A stretch of DNA of 64,000 nucleotides, taken from NCBI RefSeq assembly GCF_001027545.1, contig NZ_CP009498.1:992001-1056000 (forward strand). The letters are read 5' to 3'. The notes beneath the pieces are model-generated. The model saw nothing but the letters and a program-made list of their open reading frames with translations, did not search any database and was not told the origin of the DNA. A program made the translations under genes and the position numbers. Position 1 is the first letter of the stretch. The number at the start of each line of letters is the position of its first letter. The stretch is from Endomicrobium proavitum. GTDB lineage: Bacteria; Elusimicrobiota; Endomicrobiia; Endomicrobiales; Endomicrobiaceae. Below, piece by piece: positions 43,801-51,191 of the stretch.

Positions 43801-44974
43801 CGTCGTTTATCTTATTTATTAGCCCTTCTACCCCGTATATCCCGTTGTTTATTTTGTCCGCTTTTATATTAACTTCGCTCCCTTCTATTACTCCGCTTAC
43901 ATTATTTAATTCTTTTACCCCTATTTTTACTTCCCCCTCGCTTCCTATATATCCTGCTGCTAATACGTTTTCTGCTTTGTCCGCTCTTATTTCCACTTGC
44001 TCTTTGGCGTATATTTCTCCGCCTTCGTTTTTTACCTCTTTGGCTTCTATCTTTATTTTTTCTTCGCTGTTTACTTTTCCTTTTATTTCTACTTTTCCGT
44101 CTGCTTTTATTTCTATATCTTCTACGCTGCTTATTAAGTTGCTGTTTGCAGATGTTTTTACCCCAAACCCTTCTTCCGTTGCCACTATCTTTATTTTATT
44201 CCCATACATACTTCCAAATCCGCTTGCTTCTACTGCGTATTTGTTTTCTGCGTTGTCTTGCGCTTCTTCTCTTATTATTTCTTCGCTTTCATTATCGTAT
44301 TTCCCGTATCCCGCTTTTATTTCTATTTCTTTTGCTTTCAACGCTCCGCTTATTTTTGTGTACCGGCTTACCAGCTTTACTGCGTCCTCATGCTCTAACC
44401 CTTCTTCCCCTATTTCTATTCTCCCAGCTTTCCCCAAATTAAAAAAAAGCCCATCGGAATTTTCTTCCGATGAGCCTGTTATCAATTTTATTTGCCCTGT
44501 ATTTATAAAATTACTGCCGTTTACTGCTATCCCCCACGGGTTGGCTATTATTATATCCGCTTTTTTTCCTGCTATTTCTATCGCCCCAAAGATTGTGCTT
44601 CCTGCGTTTCCGCTTATTACTTCGTTTATTATTACTTCCGCTTCTTGCTGCGTTAAATTTACATTGCCTTCTATTTCTACGTCTTCACCGGCGCCGCCTT
44701 GTCCTTTAAATAGTTCCGGCTTTATACTGTTTTTTGAATTGTTCAATATTAAATTGTTTTCATCTACGTTGAACTTATCATACTTATTATGCGATATTCC
44801 TTTTTCATTCGGCGCTGCTACATTCACCACCGGCGTTCTTTTTGCTCCAACTTCTTCATACCTTACGTTTGCTCCTGCTCCTGCAGATACTTCTATATTA
44901 TTTGCGCTGAAGGCATAGTTCACTTGACCCGCTACTATTGCCGTTGTTATTAGCAGGCTTACTAACTTTTTCAT
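37889..44974 (-). CDS. cdiA: CdiA/FHA-family two-partner exoprotein with M23 peptidase toxin (locus 2)
   Basis: The 2361-residue protein has a signal peptide (MKKLVSLLITTAIVAGQVNY to AFS), a TPS domain with NPWG (IIIANPWGIAVNGSNFINTG), and FHA beta-helix repeats. It lacks the two long helical inserts of the locus 1 CdiA. From KIDISGRGIEASTSYEESVD on it is nearly identical with the locus 1 CdiA up to the conserved block, then has the type A pretoxin. The C-terminus is an M23 peptidase: HEGLDIYSFPGNYVLSPVDG (near residue 2190) and VHVHYTI (near 2305), zinc ligands intact. The ATG at 44974 follows GAGGT; an upstream in-frame ATG at 45013 begins in AT-rich spacer. Confidence 0.9.
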   Translation of the reverse strand: MKKLVSLLITTAIVAGQVNYAFSANNIEVSAGAGANVRYEEVGAKRTPVVNVAAPNEKGISHNKYDKFNVDENNLILNNSKNSIKPELFKGQGGAGEDVEIEGNVNLTQQEAEVIINEVISGNAGSTIFGAIEIAGKKADIIIANPWGIAVNGSNFINTGQIKLITGSSEENSDGLFFNLGKAGRIEIGEEGLEHEDAVKLVSRYTKISGALKAKEIEIKAGYGKYDNESEEIIREEAQDNAENKYAVEASGFGSMYGNKIKIVATEEGFGVKTSANSNLISSVEDIEIKADGKVEIKGKVNSEEKIKIEAKEVKNEGGEIYAKEQVEIRADKAENVLAAGYIGSEGEVKIGVKELNNVSGVIEGSEVNIKADKINNGIYGVEGLINKINDEGWKSGEIKGGNINIEGLTQEKAKEVNNIGSEIKAENKLTIKAEEIKNEAIKTAGLDKIEGIGTMYVNKTLEQWKRHVIQYEYWQEYAGKSAGKDKGSYIGANEVEIEAGNIVNESATIEGKNKLSITGNNLINGARKFEYLLKSRWSSYNQWAANGFFGDEYMKDGTVTGDIWSKYIYTSDVLGKIVGGEIEINLQGDLEQELFSGAIVRTAGEDGKLIMSGIEAENNLTITANNINNSARLSAGGKTAIEAINNITNNDGEISGLKEVEIKAGNNFEGAATKQETGGRYNGGKWAFFGIPSYIIEYGKTHINEGGQIYSGGNLSIYSGGKINAKYLSIYGAGEVRLESEGDIKLEGIEKRDKYYIKYHYEFGEDVTRPLLGVLRSGGDMYIQGEKANMELKGYMIGVGGNLYWHLPNGSLDILSMMGRSEYEVIEKQNKGWGRREEHREHEYKEWNVGSVVSVAGNVEILTGNNINILSSTLESLNGIMELTAGMDINILAGANYESAERIKIENGTFGLSYEKEETRNEKTTAAASQISGAKGVKIKAGNEVNIIGSDIEGGAESRIEAKTNINILSFEESEKSYYHHEKESFNALGALAGTMFGGLVGGIVAGNAFKNKDSEEKNVETTKERGSSINIAGELLIKSETKDITITGSEIAAKEIDVVAQQGAINILTALETQSAYNKKESGNKLTGTETDIKAKETGSNKSTSILSGKNIRLISAKAITSISGKYEAGEDVDLISGYVINSQGELERAKDEKGNNVEGKINLLAAQDYENSYSYHKKSGGLLDMINPANIKIDISGRGIEASTSYEESVDESTSKIGVAQVNEISAAGKVNIESTKDVISVGSQIKANGDINVTADGKIILASAQNSQSSESRHDETTVTVGVKIGNAYVDAGYAAAAVVEAEQAVEKASSELKRIQELHEQGKASQDAVDDATANVAMASLNLANATVGLAASIAGAASAASSSFGTGMYASAFANYDTMSQTSKSESILGVQGNIFSNGNINFKSANDMIQEGTNAYATNGTLSYNVGNNLIIQASKDTYAQEDKSAHASAGVSVGNNSVQVSAGGGESSSKIKATTYNNSESVANNIEINVGNNATLSGANVTAKNNLDVTVGNNLTVESLQDTYYSKGNSWDANISVGIGTKGMGNFLGGEKSNAGNNSVGAGFNTGNDYTDSAWVTEQTTLTGGNKVNINVGNKTTVTGAVINSESNNLTLTTKALEHNDIEDRNITESKGFGLSTSIGTSQSDKGKTNVAPNGSTTLTLKNTGEEKEQKTKATIGNGTIIISGVEQTENDLQGLNRNTETTQETTKDQITGALDASATIDNRALLGFIKTEVKDKDGKVIGYTTGYQSIANDFKYLPGNAVKATAGALSTAASPLTAIYASITASKNNSENGENPTYDKTDIISVWKANQSANATGILRGGSEEAGTIVEKIKAGKATPEEIQALAKMTADGKSNLMYSEKGELIDSAGKVVLGFNDIKEHQGYVNLGNGAATNALTFALTDAEERAHNYTGNESIAKGAAKSELTYYNAVSWLTGAKTITENNSGAGGYGTLTQLNWNNTYNTSNNTLLLNNTVLANSVSDGNKANALFVNSANKIVHVGDMSDFNAYRVSDDVTEIDKNMEEDYKDEQISYASIFLDKNQIDKMTDKERIDVENKFMNEEVHSDIGLLSLFNNRETVTETLIDLIYKGWESKYATTEQFKSIIGNGEYETSLLRTSIPNIYDTLIDIGVRNPTNVLLNVSNFSIDSGFAPVAGELRIVDNAGWGLYGASRIRDAGVGQHEGLDIYSFPGNYVLSPVDGVITKIGQPYDKDKDGKDVNGNLRLIEIKTVTGTEKLLYVMPADWIYLDAGKKIGSTSLLKTGVQINKGDFVGTSQNIQTESPVKHAETPVHVHYTIIENGTIQNPQNVLYPSLNVNIIGKPQYKQYIDTNDKDYFFPVADPSLGNSIIFDY

Positions 44975-45038
44975 TCGTTTACCTCGTTTAATTTTTCTTA
45001 TATTATAAACCAATTTGTATTATTTTTCCACTAAAATA

Positions 45039-47822
45039 TTACTGAATAACCTGATCATACGGATATACATTGCTTAAATAATTATTTACCGGCGACGTAT
45101 CGCCTCCGTAAACATTGCTTTCAAAGAAATAATATTTGTTGTTGCCGCTTTGCGCAGAGTTAAAAACGGTTGTGCCGGTTAAATACAATCCAAAGTAACT
45201 TCCGACGGGTTGCGCCGTAAGTATGTTTTGAGATAAAATACTTCCGATATTATCTTGCAGCCATATGCCGTGCCCTTCGCTGCTTACAGTGATATTGTTT
45301 TCTGATATTGGAGAAGCGCTGCTTTGCGATTTAATTGCAAAATTTTGATTACCCGATAAATTATTCTTCTCGACAGAAGAAGCAGATCCTAAAATATTTT
45401 GTATAAAAATTCCGCCGTTTATTCCCGTATTATTTCTTACAGTATTTGCTTTTATAATAACGTCGCTTGAATTTTGCGCGTAAATTCCGCCTGTTTTATT
45501 TCCCGCGACGGTATTTCTGCTTATTTCCGTAACATCGGAAGCATTTGTTAAAGTTATTGCGTTGCCGTCATTTTGCGAAATTTCATTATCTGAAATTTTT
45601 CCGTTTGGAGAAGCCGAAACAAATATCCCGTCGGACAGATTGCCTGCAATAGAATTAAAATTTGCCGTATAAGCGTTTGTGTTATATAAACTTATGCCGT
45701 TATTATTTTGGATAACGGTATTCATGCTTAACGTTGCATTTAACCCGCCGGTAACAAAAATTCCGTCAAAAACATTAGAGAATATTTGATTATTTGAAAC
45801 ATAAGTATTTGACGTATTCTGTAAAAATATTCCGCTGCTGTTATTGAAAATATAATTATTTGAAATATAACTTATCTGCGACGCCGCATCTTGAATACCG
45901 ACTTGATTATCACTTATTTCATTACCTGATACGCCGACGCTTTTTGACGCATTAAGATAAATACCCGCTAAAGAGTTTTCAACAATTGTATTTTGATTAA
46001 TATCGGAATTCTGTAAATTATTTGCATAAATTCCGTTGCCGCTATTGGCGCTTATTATATTTGACGCCACTGTTATACTGCTTGAATTTAAAGCATATAT
46101 GCCGTTAGCGCCGTTATAATACGCGTCGTTGCCGACAATTTGTAAATTTGACGAAGCTGAAATAAACATTCCGTCGCTTGAATTTGAAGAAATGTTATTT
46201 TGGAAAATAACGAAATAAATACCGCCATTTACAAACACGCCGGTGCTGTTTTCTATTATATTGTTGCCCGCAATATACGTTGAGCCGCTGCTGTTGTAAA
46301 TATTTACGCCGTATTTATAATTATTATTTATATCGTTTGAATATATTTCCGCATCGGCGTTATAAACTTCTATTCCCGTTGCATTGCCTTGTAAAACGTT
46401 GTCAAAAATTACAGGCGCCCTTTGGGAAGAGTTTACTTCAACGGCTTTTGCAAATCCTTGTATGGTATTTTCAAAAACCGATATACTTCCGCTTGAAAAG
46501 TTTGTTATATAAATTCCGCTTTTTGTGTTTGTGGAAATATTGTTAATGTTAAAACCCGAAATATACACATCCGTAAGCAATCCTGTAACAGCTATTGCAT
46601 TTACATTGGAGCCCACATTTATAACGCTTTCTTCATTTATATTAAAATTAGGCAAAGCTACATTTTTTGACGCCAAAGATTTATACGCCAATATTTCAAC
46701 CCTTTGCGACAAGTGACCGGAAATATTTATTTCTGAACTTTGATTATACTGTCCGGGCAAAAATAACAACGCTGCATTGCTTTCCGTAACAAGTTTGTTT
46801 AAAGCAATGCCGCTTGAAACGCCGGCGGGGTTATCAAAAGTGCCGTTTCCAGTTCCGTTTGGAGAAACAACGGTAAAATAATATTCGTCGCCGTTATCGT
46901 TTAACAATAAATCTTCATGATGTTTTTTTCTGCTTTGCGCGGTGCGCACATACATGTCTCTTTGAACGGTTTCGCCCATTCTTTCAATAACAGGTTTAGG
47001 CGTGTTTTTTATATATTTTATAACCCCGAAAAAAGGATTTTTTGCCTGCAGCAATTTTTTAAAATCAAACGGCAAACTTATTTCGGCTCCTGCTTGCCAA
47101 TTTGCGCCGTTAAAATTTTTATTGTCATATACCGCATAATTTAATCTCAAAATTTTAATCGGTTTATATTCCGCTCTGCCTTTATATCCTTTAAGAATAT
47201 CTCCGCCATTATTTTGCGTTTGATAATAGTATCCTCCGCCGAAAATTTTTAACTCGCCGAGAATTTCGGGAAAAGGTATTTTAAAACCTATTTCTCCGTC
47301 AAAACCTTTCATTGACGATTCATATCCGTATGTGGCGGCAATATGATGCCCAAGAGGAATATCGTATATTTTACCCGTATAATAACGCGTGTTTGCAAAT
47401 GGAATATATCCGTTTGCTCTAAAATCTATCCATCTGCTTAAAAACTCTACGCCTACGCCTGCCTGCTGAAAGCTATTTCCCGCTTCGCTGTTTCTTATAT
47501 CGTAATAAAGGTTTGCTCCTACTATTGCTCCGGTTTCTAAAATATTTAAATATTGTCTAAAGCCCAAACCTAAATTTGTTTCGTGAGCATTGCTTGCAAA
47601 AACGCTTTTACCGGTAACGCTAACTCGCGGCGAAATAAATAAAAAAGATTTTTCGCTTCCCGCAACAGGAAGAAGCAAATCAATATAAGAATCCCAATTG
47701 CTGTCGTTACCGTTTATGCCGCCGGATAAATCGCCGGCATAAGGAAACGCTTTTGCATAAGACAAATATGCAAAAGACATTAGAAAAATAAAAATTAATA
47801 ATACGCGTTTTATTATCTTCAT
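45039..47822 (-). CDS. Inverse autotransporter with right-handed beta-helix passenger
   Basis: The 927-residue product has a signal peptide, then an intimin/invasin-type inverse-autotransporter barrel (residues ~30-275: VSVTGKSVFASNAHETNLGL, GFRQYLNILETGAIVGANLY and YDIRNSEAGNSFQQAGVGVE). The rest, ~330-900, is a right-handed parallel beta-helix made of short NosD/PbH1-like repeats (N-x-I-x-x-N-x-x-G-I). It should be a surface adhesin or surface enzyme; beta-helices of this sort often bind or cut glycans, but no catalytic motif stands out. It lies between tpsB and cdiA, 3 bp after the former and 64 bp before the latter, which is unusual. Confidence 0.85.
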   Translation of the reverse strand: MKIIKRVLLIFIFLMSFAYLSYAKAFPYAGDLSGGINGNDSNWDSYIDLLLPVAGSEKSFLFISPRVSVTGKSVFASNAHETNLGLGFRQYLNILETGAIVGANLYYDIRNSEAGNSFQQAGVGVEFLSRWIDFRANGYIPFANTRYYTGKIYDIPLGHHIAATYGYESSMKGFDGEIGFKIPFPEILGELKIFGGGYYYQTQNNGGDILKGYKGRAEYKPIKILRLNYAVYDNKNFNGANWQAGAEISLPFDFKKLLQAKNPFFGVIKYIKNTPKPVIERMGETVQRDMYVRTAQSRKKHHEDLLLNDNGDEYYFTVVSPNGTGNGTFDNPAGVSSGIALNKLVTESNAALLFLPGQYNQSSEINISGHLSQRVEILAYKSLASKNVALPNFNINEESVINVGSNVNAIAVTGLLTDVYISGFNINNISTNTKSGIYITNFSSGSISVFENTIQGFAKAVEVNSSQRAPVIFDNVLQGNATGIEVYNADAEIYSNDINNNYKYGVNIYNSSGSTYIAGNNIIENSTGVFVNGGIYFVIFQNNISSNSSDGMFISASSNLQIVGNDAYYNGANGIYALNSSSITVASNIISANSGNGIYANNLQNSDINQNTIVENSLAGIYLNASKSVGVSGNEISDNQVGIQDAASQISYISNNYIFNNSSGIFLQNTSNTYVSNNQIFSNVFDGIFVTGGLNATLSMNTVIQNNNGISLYNTNAYTANFNSIAGNLSDGIFVSASPNGKISDNEISQNDGNAITLTNASDVTEISRNTVAGNKTGGIYAQNSSDVIIKANTVRNNTGINGGIFIQNILGSASSVEKNNLSGNQNFAIKSQSSASPISENNITVSSEGHGIWLQDNIGSILSQNILTAQPVGSYFGLYLTGTTVFNSAQSGNNKYYFFESNVYGGDTSPVNNYLSNVYPYDQVIQ

Positions 47823-47825
47823 TTT

Positions 47826-49556
47826 TTAAAAATAAATTTTACCTTCAATATTAAAATACACAACGTCGCCCTCATTTGGCAAATGACTTTTATTATAAAC
47901 GCTTCTGCTCCAATATACGCCGGCATTTATATATTTGGCTCTGAAAGCCGCGCCGGCTCCTGCGCCGGCAAGAGAATACTTTTCTTTATACGCTAAATTT
48001 TGAACATATCCGTAATCGGCAAAACCGGAAATAGAAGTGTAAGCTAAAACGTTAAATATCCCGTTTCTTTGAAAAATATCCGCAAGCGTCCATGTTAAAT
48101 CGTTTTTTAAATAAAATCCTTTTTCGCCGTTAACGCTTCCCTCTTTAAACCCTCTAACCGAGCTTTGCCCGCCAATTGATATTTGTTCCGAAGAATATAA
48201 AATATCGTCGCAATAATGCCCGTTTGCCGTTAATGCATATTTAGACTGCAATTGTATTAACGGTATTTTAAAATACTGCGAATATTGAGTATATAAAGAA
48301 ACCGACGAGAACTGACCTTTTGGAGAACCTTCAATATCATAGTTTTTAATTGCTCCCAGCCAATTAAGCCCGCAGTTATAAGACAGTTTTCCGTAAATAC
48401 TTGAAGCGTTTAAATAATATAAAAATGTTAAAAAACCGGAAGACACGGTAAGCTTTTTGCTTGACGCGTCTATGCGAATGTTGTCAATAAAATTCTCGGT
48501 TTCTTTTACCGACAACTCTCCGCCGAGAGAAATTTTATATGTTTGTCCTCTTTTTACAATAACTTCAAGACTTGCGTTTTCATTTTGAGTGGTTCCGTCG
48601 GACACATATTGAGAACCGAAAGAAACGCCCATTGGAGTATTGTAATCGCTTTTAAAAAAAGACGTCATAAAAGTAAAATACCCGAACGGAACGCTAAAAG
48701 AAGCGAAATAACCGTTGTTTCTTTTGTCGTCTTTATTGCCGTCTATATTTCTTGAATAATTAAAATATAAATTATCGTTAAGCATTAAAAGATTATCGGC
48801 GCTTATTGAAACTCCGGCTTTATAATAACCCGTATTTTCCGTTCCGCTGTTATCGGCGCTGAAAGAAAGATTGAATCTTTTTCCTATATCGTTTGTAACG
48901 CGTATAACGGAATAGCCGTCTTTGCTTGCCGGAAGAATTTCCATAGACGCGTTATTTGACGCAAGCCTGTTCATTTGCTCAAGCCCTTGGTCAATATCGG
49001 CAATATTTAACAAAGATCCCGCGGCAAAAGGATAAAAAGAAAAAGACTGCAGCGCATTAAAAAATTTAGGATACTTTTTACCAGCCGCATTTTGAAAAAC
49101 AACGTCTTCTATATATCCGTCCATAACGACAAAAGTTAATATATCATCGTTAAGCGTATTGCCGTCTATATAAACTCTTGCAGAAGCATAGCCCGCGTCA
49201 AAAAACAGTTTTTGCAGTTTCTCCTGAATTTCGGATATTTCCTGTATCCCCATCATTTTTTGTTTATACAAATCCAAAACATTATTTATTGCCGATTGCG
49301 AAACGCCCGGAATATCGGAATTAGTAATTTCTATTTTTTTAAACTGTTTTTTATTTGTTTTGGCAGTATTGTTTGCCGGTTCGTATTGCGGTTCTTTATA
49401 GCTGTCTTTTATAAAATTTGTTCTGTTGTCAATTTCCTGCTGCCTTATTAATTCATTATAATGAGAATCTATATTGCGCTGTATATCATCCGTTACAGCC
49501 GCATAAACGTTTACATTTATAAAAAATAACAATAGCGCAGTAAAAAAATTTTTCAT
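47826..49556 (-). CDS. cdiB: CdiB/TpsB outer-membrane transporter (locus 2)
   Basis: The 576-residue product has a signal peptide (MKNFFTALLLFFINVNVYA), POTRA-like parts (FKKIEITNSDIPGVSQSAIN and FFDAGYASARVYIDGNTLND), and a barrel ending in YFNIEGKIYF. The FhaC-family loop motif is seen in QISIGGQSSVRGFKEGSVNG. It is shorter than the locus 1 transporter mainly at the N-terminus. It should export the locus 2 CdiA. It begins 3 bp after the OmpA-like gene and is followed after 3 bp by the inverse autotransporter gene, so these form one transcription unit. Confidence 0.9.
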   Translation of the reverse strand: MKNFFTALLLFFINVNVYAAVTDDIQRNIDSHYNELIRQQEIDNRTNFIKDSYKEPQYEPANNTAKTNKKQFKKIEITNSDIPGVSQSAINNVLDLYKQKMMGIQEISEIQEKLQKLFFDAGYASARVYIDGNTLNDDILTFVVMDGYIEDVVFQNAAGKKYPKFFNALQSFSFYPFAAGSLLNIADIDQGLEQMNRLASNNASMEILPASKDGYSVIRVTNDIGKRFNLSFSADNSGTENTGYYKAGVSISADNLLMLNDNLYFNYSRNIDGNKDDKRNNGYFASFSVPFGYFTFMTSFFKSDYNTPMGVSFGSQYVSDGTTQNENASLEVIVKRGQTYKISLGGELSVKETENFIDNIRIDASSKKLTVSSGFLTFLYYLNASSIYGKLSYNCGLNWLGAIKNYDIEGSPKGQFSSVSLYTQYSQYFKIPLIQLQSKYALTANGHYCDDILYSSEQISIGGQSSVRGFKEGSVNGEKGFYLKNDLTWTLADIFQRNGIFNVLAYTSISGFADYGYVQNLAYKEKYSLAGAGAGAAFRAKYINAGVYWSRSVYNKSHLPNEGDVVYFNIEGKIYF

Positions 49557-49559
49557 ATT

Positions 49560-50015
49560 TTATTTTTCGTTTTTTAATATCATAATTTCCGCGCGACGGT
49601 TACGTTTTTTGCCGTCTTCGGTTTTATTATGGCTTGCAGGCTCTTTAGAGCTGTATCCGGCAGCGTTAATTCTTGTTTTATTAATTCCATTGCTAACAAA
49701 ATAATCTGCTATTACTTTTGCTCTTGCAAAAGATAAATTCTTATTTAATTTTTCCTCGCCGCTTGAATCCGTATGTCCGATTATTAAAACCTTATTTTCA
49801 GGATACGACAAAAGCAGCGAAACAAGTTTACGCAAAGCCGTTTCATACTCCGGTTTTATCTCAACCTTTCCGGTATCAAAGAAAACGGCGCTTGCAAAAA
49901 CAGAGAAAGCGTTTTCATTTTTTAAAGATGCAGAACTGCCGCCGGCATAAGCGGCGTGATTAAAAAAGATAAATGAAAAACAAATTTGGAAGGCAATAAC
50001 GCAGGCAAGTTTCAT
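49560..50015 (-). CDS. Small OmpA-like peptidoglycan-binding protein
   Basis: The 151-residue product has a signal peptide (to ~25, ...HAAYA|GG) and one OmpA C-terminal domain: SAVFFDTGKVEIKPEYETAL, IIGHTDSSGEEKLNKNLSFA and NRRAEIMI. The Asp and Arg expected to bind diaminopimelate are present (HTDSSG and NRRAE). There is no barrel or lipobox, so it is a periplasmic wall-binding protein. Its ATG overlaps the TGA of the amidohydrolase gene (ATGA), tying the toxin locus to the housekeeping operon. Confidence 0.85.
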   Translation of the reverse strand: MKLACVIAFQICFSFIFFNHAAYAGGSSASLKNENAFSVFASAVFFDTGKVEIKPEYETALRKLVSLLLSYPENKVLIIGHTDSSGEEKLNKNLSFARAKVIADYFVSNGINKTRINAAGYSSKEPASHNKTEDGKKRNRRAEIMILKNEK

Positions 50016-51157
50016 TTCAAATACTTTTTTACGATATAAGTTACAAACTCCGCCGCTTTTGGAAGAGCGGACTCGTCTATGTTGAAATTAGTGTGGTGCC
50101 ACGGGTTTGATGTTTTTTTATCTTTTGACGTGCCTACATACATGAAGTTGCCCGAAACTTCTTCCAAATAGTTTGCAAAATCTTCGCCGCCCATTGACGG
50201 TTTTTCTATAAGTTCTACGTTTTTTTTGCCGTAAAATTCTTCGGCGGCTTTGTGGCAAAACTGCGTAACTTTTTTTGTGTTTATAAGCGGCTCATCAACA
50301 AAAGCGTAATCGGCGCTGCATTTAACGCCGTAAGATTTCTCAATACCTTTAAGTTTATTTAAAATACTTTTTTTGATAATTTGTCTTGTTTTATTATTAA
50401 AAGTGCGCACCGTGCCTACCAAAGTAACTTTATCGCAAATAATATTATAAGCCTGACCGCCGGAAATTTTCCCGAAAGTTATAACGGCATTTTCAACCGG
50501 AGCAATTTCCCGCGAGATAATGCTTTGCACGGAATTTACAAAAGCAGACGCGGCAACAATTGCGTCTTTGCCTAAATGAGGATACGCGCCGTGCGCTATT
50601 ACGCCTTTAATTTCTATATTTACTTTATCTACGGCTGCCATCATCTCGCCGTATTTTATGCCGATTTTTCCTGATTTTATCCACGGGCAAACGTGAAGCC
50701 CTAAAATTATTTCAGGTTTAGGATTTTTTAAAGCGCCGTCATTAATCATATTTTTTGCGCCGTCGGCGCTTTCTTCGGCAGGCTGAAAAATAAAGCGAAC
50801 CGAACCGTTAATGCTTTCTTTTTGCGCTGACAAAAGTTTTGCCGCGCCAAGCATTATTGCAACATGCGCGTCATGTCCGCAAGCGTGCATAATTCCGCGG
50901 TTAACAGATTTGTAATCTACGGCATTTTCTTCCAAAATAGGAAGCGCGTCTATATCTGCCCTTAACGCTATTGTTTTACCTTTTTTATTTCCCGCAATAG
51001 TCGCTATAACGCCGGTTTTTGCAATTCTTTTATAAGGTATGCCGAAAGATTTTAATTTGGATTCTATATATTTTGCGGTTTTATATTCGCAGCCGGAAAG
51101 CTCCGGATTTTTGTGAACGTCTCTGCGAATTTGTATTATTTCTTTATCAATGCTCAT
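50012..51157 (-). CDS. M20-family amidohydrolase (N-acyl amino acid/hippurate hydrolase type)
   Basis: The 381-residue product is a cytoplasmic metal-dependent amidohydrolase that removes an acyl group from amino acids or peptides; the exact substrate is open (N-acetyl-diaminopimelate, hippurate and others are possible). Family motifs are visible: RRDVHKNPELSGCEYKTAKY, LRADIDALPI, MHACGHDAHVAIML, PAEESADGAKNMI, GAHGAYPH-type sequence (GVIAHGAYPHLGKDA) and SMGGEDFANYLE. Length is normal for the family. It may be the first gene of the transcription unit that continues into locus 2. Confidence 0.9.
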   Translation of the reverse strand: MSIDKEIIQIRRDVHKNPELSGCEYKTAKYIESKLKSFGIPYKRIAKTGVIATIAGNKKGKTIALRADIDALPILEENAVDYKSVNRGIMHACGHDAHVAIMLGAAKLLSAQKESINGSVRFIFQPAEESADGAKNMINDGALKNPKPEIILGLHVCPWIKSGKIGIKYGEMMAAVDKVNIEIKGVIAHGAYPHLGKDAIVAASAFVNSVQSIISREIAPVENAVITFGKISGGQAYNIICDKVTLVGTVRTFNNKTRQIIKKSILNKLKGIEKSYGVKCSADYAFVDEPLINTKKVTQFCHKAAEEFYGKKNVELIEKPSMGGEDFANYLEEVSGNFMYVGTSKDKKTSNPWHHTNFNIDESALPKAAEFVTYIVKKYLK

Positions 51158-51191
51158 TATTTTCTCCTAATATTTCAGCAACCCATACAGC

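Noticed and set aside
43596-44918. Long plus-strand open frames opposite the cdiA genes and pretoxins (for example 440 codons here, others throughout 9569-23616 and 29386-44918)
   Set aside because: They are Leu/Ser/Pro-rich shadows created by the biased, repetitive codons of the minus-strand FHA repeats; no domain, start signal or conservation beyond the sense gene.
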